Positions 1-9,169 are shown, counted from the stretch's first letter. The stretch is 64,000 nucleotides of DNA from Myxococcales bacterium (GCA_020632975.1 JACKEL010000002.1:442560-506559); one strand, 5' to 3'. The notes: generated from the sequence alone by a model not told the origin. Made by a program: numbers and translations.

Positions 1-893
1 ATCTCCGCGGAAGCAGAAAGAGCGACACGGTGGCGCGTTGCGGGTAAGAAGAGCGTTTTTACATCGTCTGGGATGATGTAGGTTCGGCCTTCACAAACGG
101 CGTTGGCACGGGCCGCAGCGATCAACATGGTGGCAGCCCGTGGGGAGATCCCAAAGGCAAGTGCTTGGTGTTGTCGTGTGGCACGAGCGAGTTCCACAGC
201 ATAACGGGCCATCGAAGGTTCGACATGGACACTTGCGGGGAGTTCGTGGAGGCTCATCAACTCTTCTCGTGAGAGGAGTGGCTTGAGCCCAAGTTTCGCA
301 GGGTCGGGCATCCCGCCTCCTTGGCAGTGGGCGAGGACAGCTTCGATCTCTGATTCGATGGGGGGATAGGTGACTTCCAACTTGAACAAGAAGCGATCAA
401 GTTGCGCTTCGGGGAGTGGGTAGGTTCCTTCGTGTTCAAGGGGGTTTTGGGTCGCCATCACCAAAAAGCACGAAGGCAAGGCATGGGTCACGCCGTCGAT
501 GGTGACAGAACGCTCTTGCATGGCTTCGAGGAGCGCAGACTGTGTCTTGGGTGGCGTACGGTTGATCTCGTCGGCCAACAAAAAGTCCGTAAAGATCGGG
601 CCTTTTGTCAACATGAACGACTGTGTTTTGAAGTCGAAGATGTTGGCACCAAGAACATCGCCAGGCATCAAGTCTGGCGTGCACTGAAGGCGGCGTGTGT
701 TGAGCCCGAGACACTGCGCAAGCGTCCGAACAAAGAGCGTCTTGGCGACACCTGGAGGCCCTTCCAACAGGAGGTGTCCGCGTACCATCCAAGCGACGAT
801 CGCATAACGCGTTTGTTCTTCGACACCGTACACGACGCGACCAATGGACTGTTGTAGGAGTTGGAGGTATTCAGGAAACTGTGAAGGATTCAT
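1..893 (-). CDS. moxR: MoxR-family AAA+ ATPase (3' end cut by window)
   Basis: Reverse-strand reading from ATG 893 gives a MoxR-type AAA+ ATPase of at least 297 residues; its C-terminus lies beyond base 1. Visible motifs are Walker A GPPGVAKT about residue 40, Walker B with sensor context LADEINRTPPKTQSALLEAM, and the MATQNPLEHEGTYPLPEAQLDRF block that is diagnostic of MoxR proteins. MoxR ATPases act as chaperones for the assembly or metal loading of envelope or VWA-domain proteins. It is the downstream gene of a run with DUF4350, DUF4129 and a polytopic membrane protein (60-base gap to the DUF4350 gene), the usual MoxR neighbourhood; a DUF58 protein would be expected beyond the left edge. 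The client protein is not known. Confidence 0.92.
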   Translation of the reverse strand, partial: MNPSQFPEYLQLLQQSIGRVVYGVEEQTRYAIVAWMVRGHLLLEGPPGVAKTLFVRTLAQCLGLNTRRLQCTPDLMPGDVLGANIFDFKTQSFMLTKGPIFTDFLLADEINRTPPKTQSALLEAMQERSVTIDGVTHALPSCFLVMATQNPLEHEGTYPLPEAQLDRFLFKLEVTYPPIESEIEAVLAHCQGGGMPDPAKLGLKPLLSREELMSLHELPASVHVEPSMARYAVELARATRQHQALAFGISPRAATMLIAAARANAVCEGRTYIIPDDVKTLFLPATRHRVALSASAE

Positions 894-953
894 TAGAAAA
901 AGTCTCCATGTTTATCGACAAGATCGACATGAAAGTTGGACGGTTGAGAAGGA

Positions 954-2384
954 TTAGCGCGAACGGGTGGTGCGCCAGCGTTTTTCAAGGATCTGTTTGC
1001 GAAGGTTCCAAGCGCTTTGTGCAGCACGCAGTGTCCCAACCTCTCGTTTTTTTTCGGTGCCGCGCAGTCGCATCGCGCGTCGATAAAGATCGACCGCTTC
1101 AGCAGGGATTTGTCGCTGTTCGCACCAACGGTCGATGGCTTCGCAGCGTTGGATCAGGGGTCCCTTTTTGAGTTCGAGGCGCTGGGCGGTATCTTCGAGG
1201 AGGCACAAGATGTACGAAGCCACCAAGGCGTGGCGTCGTTTTCCATCGGCCAAGACCCGAGAAGTGATCGCAAGGACCTCCTTGGGACCGCGCAGAGGGT
1301 GAGGTTTGGGGACCAAAGGGACGCCAAAGCGAATCCAGCCAAGCCATGCCGCCAAGAACAAGAGCAAACACGCGTGGATAGAGAGCAAGATGTTGGGAAA
1401 GCGGGCGAGTTCATCGCGCAGAGAGAACTTTTTACCGTGGCCGTGGGAGACTTCATCGAGGACGATGGTGTCGGTCTTTAGGGCATCTCGGATCAAGGTG
1501 TAGAAGATATAGCTATGATCTGCGAGTTGCATACGGAAGTTGCTGATGGGATCGGGGTCTGCGATCAACCACAGGGTGCCACTTCCCGCTTGCTTGGGGG
1601 TATAGGAGAGCACCATAGCCTTGTCTCTTTGGCCCAACCATACGCGCCAAGGGCTTTCCTTTTTGAGTCGGAAAAACTGGGCGAAAGGGGTGTCGATAGT
1701 AAGGGACTCGCCTTTGGGGCGCGGCCATGCTTGTTCGCCACGATGATCATCGCGATCTGTTTGGGGCTTGGGAAAGCTTTTGGGCAAAAGTTGCTCAAGG
1801 TAGTGTTGAACAAAGGAGTTTTCGAGAAGCTTGGCTTCTAAGATCCTTGTGCGGCGTGAAAAGACCAACTCCCACTTGGGCAGGACGATCACCGTTTGGA
1901 AGCCTGCGTTGATGCGTTTGGAGAGGGCATTTTGGAGCCTTTCCCGCATCTCTTCTTTTTCTTTTTGGATATTTTGCTTGGCAGAAGGCTCTTTTCGTCG
2001 AAATCGCTCAGAGCTGGCAGTGAGGGCGCCGCCGAGATCGGGCATGATCAAAAAGAGCGGTGCTTGGACGTTTGCGAGTCCTTGTTCTTTGCGATAACGA
2101 AGGGGGGTGATCTTGAGTTTCTTTAGGACTTCGAAAAAGGCGCGGTGTCCGATGGCATTGCGGCTATAGCTATCAATTTGTCGAGAGGGTGGTTCAAACC
2201 ACTTGCGTTCGAACAAGATCAACGTGACAGCAACGAGTACCAACGCACTCACGAGGATCAAGAGGATGATCTGCATCCAACGTGGAAAGACGCGTTCGGA
2301 AAACAATCGACCAAGTGTATCGTCTTGTTTTGCTCGTTCGCCAACGCGGAGTGTTCTCTCTTCAGCGGGTGGGAGTAGGCTCAT
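954..2384 (-). CDS. DUF4350 domain membrane protein
   Basis: 476 residues. A membrane segment at about residues 38-58 is followed by the DUF4350-like stretch (Ser-Arg-Asn-Ala-Ile-Gly, then Phe-Phe-Glu-Val-Leu about 75-90), a soluble extracytoplasmic region, and a second membrane helix near 328-350 with a cytoplasmic tail rich in Arg and Lys. DUF4350 proteins are regularly encoded between MoxR ATPases and DUF4129 proteins, and their biochemical role is unknown. ATG 2384 is supported by AGGA seven bases upstream. It begins 9 bases after the DUF4129 gene ends, so the two are very probably co-translated. Confidence 0.8.
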   Translation of the reverse strand: MSLLPPAEERTLRVGERAKQDDTLGRLFSERVFPRWMQIILLILVSALVLVAVTLILFERKWFEPPSRQIDSYSRNAIGHRAFFEVLKKLKITPLRYRKEQGLANVQAPLFLIMPDLGGALTASSERFRRKEPSAKQNIQKEKEEMRERLQNALSKRINAGFQTVIVLPKWELVFSRRTRILEAKLLENSFVQHYLEQLLPKSFPKPQTDRDDHRGEQAWPRPKGESLTIDTPFAQFFRLKKESPWRVWLGQRDKAMVLSYTPKQAGSGTLWLIADPDPISNFRMQLADHSYIFYTLIRDALKTDTIVLDEVSHGHGKKFSLRDELARFPNILLSIHACLLLFLAAWLGWIRFGVPLVPKPHPLRGPKEVLAITSRVLADGKRRHALVASYILCLLEDTAQRLELKKGPLIQRCEAIDRWCEQRQIPAEAVDLYRRAMRLRGTEKKREVGTLRAAQSAWNLRKQILEKRWRTTRSR

Positions 2385-2393
2385 GAGCAGGTC

Positions 2394-3137
2394 CTATCGT
2401 GTCGGGGTATGGCGCGTGGTTTGTTGGACCATGCGAAGATCATCTTGGCCTTGTAAGTACATTTCTTGTGTGGCTTCAAGGCCACCAAAGCGTACATCTT
2501 CGACATTGTGAAGAAGCCGATGGATCGGGCTATAACGGGGGTCGGAGGAGCGGACAGCGGCGATGGCTTCGCGGGCGGTCTTGCTCTTTCCTTGGCGGTC
2601 GTCTTTCCATCCGACTTCGCGCATGGCGTGTAACAGCAGGATGCACAAAGCCAGATCAAGCCGCCCTTCTTTTCTGAGTTCTTCAGCGCTTTTATCGAGT
2701 GGGAGTTCTATCCCAAAAAACTCGATGATCTCGGGCTGGAGAGCGGCTTGATCTTTGGCGTCAGCGAAACTGTCTTGAAGGAACCGATAGATGACCCACA
2801 TCAGAAGGGCAACACTCAACGCGATCAGGGCCCAAAACAACAGATTGAGGATGGGGCCTGCGGCGCGAAACGCGCCCGACAAGCCTTGGTCCATCGAGCT
2901 TCTTTTCTTTCTGGGGCCAAATAAGCGTTCTAAGAGCTTGGTAAGCCAGTCTTTTTCGGGTTCTTTGACAAGATTTTGAGGGAGGTCTTTGGGATAACGC
3001 CCCTGCTTGTGGATTTGTTTGGCTTGTTGACGAACCCATTCACGCGAGCCTTGCGGGTTCGATGCCTCCGCTTGGGTTGCAGGGAACCAAAGGAATATGC
3101 CGCAAAGCACGCATTTGAGTAGCCTCTTCCACCACAC
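2394..3137 (-). CDS. DUF4129 domain protein
   Basis: 247 residues starting at GTG 3137, which has a strong GGAGG eight bases upstream. The protein has a Sec signal peptide (hydrophobic 5-20, cleavage after Ala-Glu-Ala near 25), a basic linker, one membrane helix near 102-125, then a cytoplasmic DUF4129-like module (Leu-Arg-Lys-Glu-Gly-Arg-Leu, then Leu-His-Ala-Met-Arg) near 155-185. DUF4129 is often found in or beside transglutaminase-like and MoxR-associated proteins and has no proven activity. It lies 40 bases downstream of the polytopic membrane protein gene and directly upstream of DUF4350, consistent with one operon. Confidence 0.78.
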   Translation of the reverse strand: MWWKRLLKCVLCGIFLWFPATQAEASNPQGSREWVRQQAKQIHKQGRYPKDLPQNLVKEPEKDWLTKLLERLFGPRKKRSSMDQGLSGAFRAAGPILNLLFWALIALSVALLMWVIYRFLQDSFADAKDQAALQPEIIEFFGIELPLDKSAEELRKEGRLDLALCILLLHAMREVGWKDDRQGKSKTAREAIAAVRSSDPRYSPIHRLLHNVEDVRFGGLEATQEMYLQGQDDLRMVQQTTRHTPTR

Positions 3138-3177
3138 GCTGGGTACCTCCTGTTATGGGACGGGAGCGGGGGAGTTC

Positions 3178-3954
3178 TTAACGGAAGACGTCCGCGATAT
3201 CGTCCACGTTAATGCTGTCTTTCTCTTGTCGCAAGAGCATGTAGGTCACAGCGCTCATCACGGATTGTATGGGCAAAGTGACGATGCTGACGATCACGGA
3301 CGCTGCGAGGATCATGGTGATGGAGCCCGTCGAAGCAGCGGCCCGTTGGATGACTTGTTGGATGGCGCTGGTACCGAAGCCGATGGCGATAGAAGACCAA
3401 AAGATGGTCCAGCGGTAGCCTTCTGTGAGATAGCTACTGCGACGGAGATTTCCGCTAATACCGAGGTCTTCGACCACTGCGACAGGGATCGCGACGAATA
3501 AGATGGTCATGACGATGAAAACAGGGATAACACAAGCGAGCATACTGCCCATCAAGGCAAGCATCACCACAAAAGAGGTCCCCAACACGGGGATGATGGA
3601 GGCGAAACCGCGGCGTAAGATGTGGCCGAGATCCGTGGAACGACCGCTCATCTGGTTGGCGACTCCAAACATCATGGCACTTTGGGCAGGGACTTGCAGC
3701 AGGACCTGAAGCGCACCGAAGATCAAGACGGTGACGCCGATGTACATCTGTAGTTCTTGTCCAGACATCTCATTGACGTTCATGATGCGGTAGGCAATGA
3801 AGGCAATGCCTGGAAGGAGCATGAGACAAGAGAGCACCAAGAAGGGAATAAGGTTGGCCCCCAAAACCTGAAAGGTATTGCTAAGGATGGTGCCTACGGT
3901 GATGGGTTGGGGCCGAAATCGAGGTTCGGGTGGAAGGGGTTGACCAAGCGACAT
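3178..3954 (-). CDS. Polytopic inner-membrane protein of the MoxR operon
   Basis: 258 residues, first gene of the MoxR-type operon. After a proline-rich N-terminus (about 1-25) come roughly six hydrophobic segments (about 33-58, 68-90, 114-158 as a pair, 180-198, 212-240). The start 'ITVGTILSNTFQVLGAN' resembles the opening of the DUF975/YciC-like and glycerophosphodiesterase-membrane-domain proteins common beside DUF4129 genes. ATG 3954 has AAAGGAG six bases upstream. Function unknown; an envelope role is inferred only from its neighbours. Confidence 0.75.
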   Translation of the reverse strand: MSLGQPLPPEPRFRPQPITVGTILSNTFQVLGANLIPFLVLSCLMLLPGIAFIAYRIMNVNEMSGQELQMYIGVTVLIFGALQVLLQVPAQSAMMFGVANQMSGRSTDLGHILRRGFASIIPVLGTSFVVMLALMGSMLACVIPVFIVMTILFVAIPVAVVEDLGISGNLRRSSYLTEGYRWTIFWSSIAIGFGTSAIQQVIQRAAASTGSITMILAASVIVSIVTLPIQSVMSAVTYMLLRQEKDSINVDDIADVFR

Positions 3955-4158
3955 ACTGGACTCCTTTCAGGATTTGTAAAAGGAAGAGAGAGTTTTCACC
4001 ATCAAAAAAGAAAATGTATGATGCGCAAACACTCGCTCTCCAGAAAAGTAGACCCATAGAGAGAACTTTTACTGAATCGATAGACCACGATTTTGGGAAA
4101 GGACTATCTTAGCCACACTTTTTTTCTCAACCAAGGGGCTGAGAAGAGATTCCGTGTT

Positions 4159-5205
4159 TTAATTTTGTGACTGACAGAGCAACAGCATGAGCTGTTCCAT
4201 CAAGAGCAGTTCTGAGAGACCTGATGACGATTTGATAGAGAGATCGGTTTGGTGAATAAAGCCGAGCGCTTGAATAAGACTTTTTCGTGTGAAGCGTTCG
4301 ACTTGGACCCGAAACTTTTGGACGTGTTCTTCGCGTTTGTATCGCAGGCTGGGGTGGATGTATTTGTCGAGTCCTGCGGGAGACATCCCATCGTCGAGTT
4401 CGACGCGGGCACGGAGTAGATCGCGAAAAGCGTTGGTGAGGAGGGCGAGTTGTTTGAGGGGGTGTTCGCCTTGTTCGATGAGGCTGCGCGTCAGGCGTAG
4501 GGCTTGTTGAAGATCGCCTTGGGCCACGGCGCCTGAGAGGTCAAAGATGTTGTAGGCGCGTTGGGCAACGATGACTTCTTCGAGGGTTTCGTGGCGAACC
4601 TCGCCTTGCCCCCCCAAGAATAAGGCGATCCGCACCAAAGCATTTTCCAAGACGGCCATCTCAACGCCCAGTTGCTCGATCAGATGTTCTGCGACTTGCA
4701 TCGACATCTTGAGTTGATGGTGTTTGGCGCGTTCCAAGACCCAAGCGGGCATTCGATTTTCAAAAGGTCGTAAGGCCGCGACTTGGTGGGGTTTGAGGGC
4801 TTTTCCTGCGGAGGTATTGCCAGGAACAGAGGGCTTGCGGTTGGGATCGACAAACACAAGACAGGTGGTGGGAGAAGGAGCTTTCAGATACTCCTTCATC
4901 TCGTCCCAGCTTTCTTTGGTGATCTGGTCGGGCTCACGGACCAAAACAAGAGTATGGCTGTCCATCACAGGCAGCTGGTTGGCGGCTGCTACGAGCTTGC
5001 GGCCTTCTGTGTCTGTTCCGCTAAATTGATGCAGGTTGAAGTCTTTAAAAGACGGTTGTATCCGCTCTTTGAGAGCTTCGACCACTTCTTGAAGAAGATA
5101 AGGGTCGTCGCCGTAGAGGTAGTATAAGGGCTCGCAAGCATCCCCTTTTTTCAATTGGGTCAGGAGTTGCTTGGCGTTGAGTCCACTATCGCTTTTTTTC
5201 GCCAT
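4159..5205 (-). CDS. holA: DNA polymerase III subunit delta
   Basis: 348 residues, the normal length of HolA. The N-terminal YYLYGDDPYLLQEV (about 27-40) is the characteristic start of the AAA+-like module, followed by the clamp-binding region and a helical C-terminal collar domain. HolA opens the beta sliding clamp within the clamp-loader complex during chromosome replication. ATG 5205 begins MAKKSDSG; the ribosome site AGAGG abuts the ATG unusually closely, with a further AGGA 14 bases upstream. A short possible ORF overlaps the start by 20 bases and could couple translation. It is a stand-alone gene on the minus strand, divergent from the aspartic-protease gene. Confidence 0.9.
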   Translation of the reverse strand: MAKKSDSGLNAKQLLTQLKKGDACEPLYYLYGDDPYLLQEVVEALKERIQPSFKDFNLHQFSGTDTEGRKLVAAANQLPVMDSHTLVLVREPDQITKESWDEMKEYLKAPSPTTCLVFVDPNRKPSVPGNTSAGKALKPHQVAALRPFENRMPAWVLERAKHHQLKMSMQVAEHLIEQLGVEMAVLENALVRIALFLGGQGEVRHETLEEVIVAQRAYNIFDLSGAVAQGDLQQALRLTRSLIEQGEHPLKQLALLTNAFRDLLRARVELDDGMSPAGLDKYIHPSLRYKREEHVQKFRVQVERFTRKSLIQALGFIHQTDLSIKSSSGLSELLLMEQLMLLLCQSQN

Positions 5206-5407
5206 CCTCTAAAGTCCTCAGAACGTAACGTGGAGCTTTTGCATGCGCATCTTGGGCGGAACCATCGAAATAAAACCAAGGTTGTGGTTTGGTCCGCGGG
5301 GGCTTTTGGGGCGATTGTCCGTTGTTTGAAGCGGGAGCTTTTTTTACAAGAAAGGGAGACTTCCTTGCGATGGCCTCGAAGGTAGTGTGCCAAGGCTTCA
5401 GTTGCAA
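5186..5407 (-). CDS. Possible small ORF overlapping the holA start
   Basis: A 73-residue frame with TTG start and no clear ribosome site ends 20 bases inside holA in another frame. Its codon choice resembles the surrounding genes, and the C-terminal part (PWFYFDGSAQDAHAK) looks protein-like rather than random, but I recognise no family. It could be a genuine small protein, a leader that couples holA translation, or noise. Confidence 0.25.
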   Translation of the reverse strand: MQLKPWHTTFEAIARKSPFLVKKAPASNNGQSPQKPPRTKPQPWFYFDGSAQDAHAKAPRYVLRTLEDGEKKR

Positions 5408-5618
5408 GGGGGAAACTTGCTCTCAGAGACGCAAGAGCCTACACTACGGTTCACAAGTGCGCGTGCGCGCGTAACCTTTTGCGGGGCTTGCGACGTCGGA
5501 GATTTCTTGATCGTCTGTGGAATCAAGAGGCTGCGTTCTCCCAACAGAAGGTGTTTTTGATGGAAGCCTCTATAGCCTAGGATCTATCTGCAAAAGCCGA
5601 GCAGCGGCGAGGTTTGTA
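5206..5618. other. Intergenic region between holA and the aspartic-protease gene
   Basis: About 410 bases between divergent genes. Apart from the possible small ORF at 5186-5407 it holds an alternating purine-pyrimidine GCGC/GTGC tract at 5457-5471. I could not pick a convincing sigma-70 promoter for either side. Confidence 0.4.
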
Positions 5619-7046
5619 ATGAGAAACGAGTACGAGCGTGAACTAGGGCTCGGTGGTTTTTTGGCTGCCGTGCTGATCTTTGTGGCTTGCCTTGCCACCT
5701 CGGGCTTAGTGGTTTTGTGTGCGGGAGCCCTGTGGGTCTCTTGGACCAAAACAAACGCGGTCTTTTTGTTGATCTTGGTGGGAATTGGCGTGGTCTTGGT
5801 GCCTTCCTTGTTGCTCAACGTGATCGTGAGCGGCATGAGAAGGCTGTGGAATCGTCATGCGACGTTTCGCGATACCTTTCTTTCTGTGACCCTCACCAAC
5901 AATGCCTTGGTGCTTTTGACGTTGATCTTGGCCCTTCCTCACGACACAGCCACCGCGCTGTTGCGCTATGGGCACTGGCCTTTTAGCCGTGAGGTCGCAC
6001 AGATCTTTCAGATCAACGAGCATCACCCTGTCTTGCGCAAAGGCCGAAGCTTTGTGCGTCGTATGGCCTATTTGCTCGAAGAAGAAGGGCGTCCTTTGCC
6101 GTCCTATCGAGAGGAACCGCCCCCTCCCCCATCGCGTTCGACGCTTGCCAAAAAAGAACGCCTCTCCCCTTCCAATACGCCCGAAAAAACAAGCGCAAAT
6201 CCCTCTTCTCCCCCTCCCATCCGCGATCTTGCGCCACCCTTAGAACGTTTTCCTTTGCGTGATCCCGAGCCTGTCGCGCCTCGCCCTGCTGTCCGAAACC
6301 CCGAGCCTTCGCCTGCGATCAAGATGTCCGAGCCTTCTGCCAAACGCGTTGCGCTCAAGTACATCCGCTACGGGACTTCTGCGGTGGTGCCCTTGCGTCT
6401 TGGGGGCGAAAAGCTTCGTTTCTTGTTGGATACAGGTGCTTCTTACCTGACGCTCTCTCGCACGACTGCTGAGCGTTTGGGGGCGCTGCCGCCACGCGAT
6501 GCGCCTGTGATGGTCCTGCAAACGGCCAATGGCAAGATCCGCACACGTGTCGGCTTGCTGCGTGAACTTCGTATGGGCAAGTTTCGGATCAGGAATGTGG
6601 CTTTCGTGTTGTGTGATGCTTGCGCAGATGATCAGAGGGATGTTGTGGGCCTTTTAGGTCTAAACATCTTGCAGCGCTTCTTGTTTACGATGGATCACCA
6701 AAATGGCACGATCCTTTTGGAGCCGCAACCCGCCAATCCCCCCAATCTATCGGCAGATATGCGACCTTTCCTCAAGTATACCAAGCTCAATGGAAGCACG
6801 CTCGATCTGGTGTTTCGTCGTACCTTCCGATTGAAAGGCTACGCCACCAACCTTGCGCCTCGGACAATGATGGGCGTGCAAGTCCGCATTATCTATATGA
6901 AAGGCAAAGAAGAGGTTGGTACAAAAGACTTTACGCTTCCCCCGCTACAGCCAGGCCAACGCCGACACTTTTCTTTGAGTGATAGCGGTGCGCCGCGTTT
7001 TGAGCGGTATCGCGTCGATCTGCATCAAGGTCACTGGGGGCCCTGA
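5619..7046 (+). CDS. Membrane-anchored retropepsin-like aspartic protease (clan AA)
   Basis: 475 residues from ATG 5619; an upstream in-frame start at 5517 adds 34 unconvincing residues that lack a ribosome site. Three hydrophobic segments (about 12-35, 45-70, 90-110) are followed by a Pro/Ser-rich linker (about 165-245) and a retropepsin-like domain with the active-site motif FLLDTGASYLTLS, catalytic Asp about 271, and the downstream GLLGLNIL motif typical of the one-domain aspartic proteases. A C-terminal part of about 100 residues follows the protease and is unassigned. Single-domain enzymes of this type are presumed to work as dimers. The protease would be attached to the membrane by its N-terminal helices; which side it faces and its substrate are unknown. 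Confidence 0.75.
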   Translation: MRNEYERELGLGGFLAAVLIFVACLATSGLVVLCAGALWVSWTKTNAVFLLILVGIGVVLVPSLLLNVIVSGMRRLWNRHATFRDTFLSVTLTNNALVLLTLILALPHDTATALLRYGHWPFSREVAQIFQINEHHPVLRKGRSFVRRMAYLLEEEGRPLPSYREEPPPPPSRSTLAKKERLSPSNTPEKTSANPSSPPPIRDLAPPLERFPLRDPEPVAPRPAVRNPEPSPAIKMSEPSAKRVALKYIRYGTSAVVPLRLGGEKLRFLLDTGASYLTLSRTTAERLGALPPRDAPVMVLQTANGKIRTRVGLLRELRMGKFRIRNVAFVLCDACADDQRDVVGLLGLNILQRFLFTMDHQNGTILLEPQPANPPNLSADMRPFLKYTKLNGSTLDLVFRRTFRLKGYATNLAPRTMMGVQVRIIYMKGKEEVGTKDFTLPPLQPGQRRHFSLSDSGAPRFERYRVDLHQGHWGP

Positions 7047-7070
7047 CGTTTGATTCGGATTCTTCGGCTC

Positions 7071-7631
7071 TTAGAGCGCGATAGGAAAGAAGCGTTCTTG
7101 GATCGAAAGGCCCAGACGACCCGCCTCATCTTCCACCAACCACGTCGCCAACTGCGCGACCGCTTCTCGCGAAAAGCGCGCGATGTGCCCCTCGCCTTCT
7201 TGGGCGCCTGCCTCTCCCCACTTTACTGTTGCATAAAGTCGATCTTCGCCGTGACTGTGAAGGGTTTCAGGGCGGAGCTTTTCTTGGCTCCCATCGCTCA
7301 AGCGTATCCAGACCTCCCCTCTTTCGGCTTCTCGAACTTCGCGGACGATGTAAGGGGCATCTTCGACTTGCACCATCACGCGTTGGGGGCCATTCACGAC
7401 CCAGTATTCGCCTTCTGCGGTGCGTCGAAGTTGTTTTTGGAGGAAGTGACAGACCCCTGCATGTTCGATCCATTCGCCGCGAAAGAACCAACGTCCGTCG
7501 TCTTTGAGTGTGATCAAACCTCCCAACAAAAAGCGTGAAGGGATGGATTCGATGCTTTCGGTTCCTTGCGGATCAAAGGGTGGAAGATCGCTTGAAGGGG
7601 ATGGGTTTGAGGGGGCTTTCTTCTCTGACAT
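7071..7631 (-). CDS. DUF1285 family protein
   Basis: 186 residues, ATG 7631 with AAAAGGAG a few bases upstream. The core (DGRWFFRGEWIEH, then WVVNGPQRVMVQVEDAPYIV) matches the pattern of DUF1285 proteins (W-x-dG-x-W-x-x-G-x-pI, then P-x-x-x-x-I-x-VEDaPf). DUF1285 proteins are small cytosolic beta-rich proteins of unknown function, known mainly from structures of proteobacterial members. The first 30 residues are Pro/Ser-rich and probably disordered. It is convergent with the aspartic protease gene, 24 bases away. Confidence 0.7.
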   Translation of the reverse strand: MSEKKAPSNPSPSSDLPPFDPQGTESIESIPSRFLLGGLITLKDDGRWFFRGEWIEHAGVCHFLQKQLRRTAEGEYWVVNGPQRVMVQVEDAPYIVREVREAERGEVWIRLSDGSQEKLRPETLHSHGEDRLYATVKWGEAGAQEGEGHIARFSREAVAQLATWLVEDEAGRLGLSIQERFFPIAL

Positions 7632-7810
7632 CGTGGGCTCCTTTTCTTTGCGCGGATCGATGAACTTTTTAGATGCAGCATCGACACGCAGAGAAACTTT
7701 GTGTATGTTGCAGCCTCCAAATCAATAGATCGCGTGGCTTGGTCTTGCCAAGTCTCGTGTTTCTGGCCAGTACGGAGTGATGCTGGCAAGGCTCAGTAAA
7801 GGTTTTGCTC

Positions 7811-9169
7811 ATGACAAAAGTCGTTGCGATTCGTCGAGAAGATCTCAGCAAAAAAGGTGAACAACGCGCCGCCGTGACACCTTTGACAGCCAAAGGGATC
7901 ATTGAAGCTGGTCATCGGCTGCTTGTTCAGTCTGGACAAGAGCCGCAAACGCAAGAAAACAAAAGGGCTTTCTTGGATCGAGAGTATGCGTTGTATGGCG
8001 CGTCTGTCCAAGAAGATCTTTCTCCTGCAGATATCGTCTTTGGTCTGAAAGAAGTGGATCTCGATGATATCCTTGACGAAAAGCTCTATCTTTTCTTTTC
8101 GCATACGCACAAAGGCCAAAAAAAGAACCGCATGATGCTCAAGACACTCGTCGAGCGGAAGTGCAGTTTGATTGATTATGAGCTGATCACCAACGAAGTG
8201 GGTGTGCGGTATCTTACGGCGTTTACGTATTTTGCCGGATACGCGGGCATGATCGATACCTTGTGGGCACTCGGTCAACGTTTGAAGCACCTTGGACACG
8301 AGAACCCTTTCTTGATGATTCCTCAAGCGATCCAAGGCGATGGCTTGGAGTCTTTGAAAGAGCTTCTACGCACCAAGGTTAGTGAGGCCATCCGTACCCA
8401 AGGAACCTCGCCTGACCAACCCCCTGTGATCGCTTGTTTCTTGGGGCGTGGAAAGACAAGCCACGGTTCCCAATCGATCTATGATCTCCTTCCTGTCGAA
8501 GAGATCACGCTTGCTGACTTGCCTCGTGTGTATGCTGAAGGCTCACGCCACACGCTTTACAAGTTGGTTCTCGAAGTCCATGAGATGTACCGTTTGCGCG
8601 CAGACGCAGAACTCAATCCCAAGACATGGGAACAATGGACTGAGCAAGAGAAGTTTAAGCATTATCTCGTACAGCCCGAGATGTACGAGTCCAACCTCGA
8701 TCATGTGCTTCCTTACGTCACGATGTTGATGAACTGCATCATCTGGTCCCCGCGTTATCCGCGTCTTGTGACAAACGACATGATGGAAGAGATCGCCAAA
8801 AAGCACGATACGCTCAAAGTGATCGGCGATATCACTTGCGATCCCAACGGTGCCCTTGAGTTTTCGCAAGAGACTTGGATCGACCAACCCCTCTTTACTT
8901 ACGATCCCAGCACGCGCGCGATCCACTTTGGTCACCAAAGCCCAGGCGTCGTGGTGATGGCCGTGACCAACCTTCCCTGTGAGTTTTCAGCGGATGCTTC
9001 GCATCAGTTTGCTGCGGATCTTGCGCCCTTTTTGCCTGGGCTGTTGAACGCTGATCTCCAAACAGAGTTTATCGAAGCGGGCCTACCCGGGCCTTTGCAT
9101 CGTGCGACGATCCTTTGGAAAGGCGAGTTTACGCCTGACTATGACTATATGAAAGAGTTTCTTTCCTGA
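7811..9169 (+). CDS. Lysine-ketoglutarate reductase domain protein (saccharopine-forming)
   Basis: 452 residues from ATG 7811, preceded by AAAGG at 7798-7802; the TTG at 7805 is a poorer start. Along its whole length it follows the N-terminal lysine-ketoglutarate reductase half of eukaryotic alpha-aminoadipic semialdehyde synthase: the 'IRREDLSKKGEQRAAVTP' start, FFSHTHKGQ, LIDYELI, FAGYAGMIDTLWALGQRL, the nucleotide-site-like FLGRGKTSHGSQSI and VIGDITCDPNGALEF. This alanine-dehydrogenase/PNT fold enzyme would condense lysine with 2-oxoglutarate to saccharopine using NADPH. The saccharopine dehydrogenase half is absent and no SDH gene lies in the window. The dinucleotide motif GRGKTS departs from the family's GTGNVS, so the activity should not be taken as proven. 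Confidence 0.72.
   Translation: MTKVVAIRREDLSKKGEQRAAVTPLTAKGIIEAGHRLLVQSGQEPQTQENKRAFLDREYALYGASVQEDLSPADIVFGLKEVDLDDILDEKLYLFFSHTHKGQKKNRMMLKTLVERKCSLIDYELITNEVGVRYLTAFTYFAGYAGMIDTLWALGQRLKHLGHENPFLMIPQAIQGDGLESLKELLRTKVSEAIRTQGTSPDQPPVIACFLGRGKTSHGSQSIYDLLPVEEITLADLPRVYAEGSRHTLYKLVLEVHEMYRLRADAELNPKTWEQWTEQEKFKHYLVQPEMYESNLDHVLPYVTMLMNCIIWSPRYPRLVTNDMMEEIAKKHDTLKVIGDITCDPNGALEFSQETWIDQPLFTYDPSTRAIHFGHQSPGVVVMAVTNLPCEFSADASHQFAADLAPFLPGLLNADLQTEFIEAGLPGPLHRATILWKGEFTPDYDYMKEFLS

Noticed and set aside
5457..5471. Alternating GCGC/GTGC tract as a possible Z-DNA or regulatory element
   Set aside because: It is only about 15 bases long, lacks symmetry beyond the alternation and has no conserved context that I can see.
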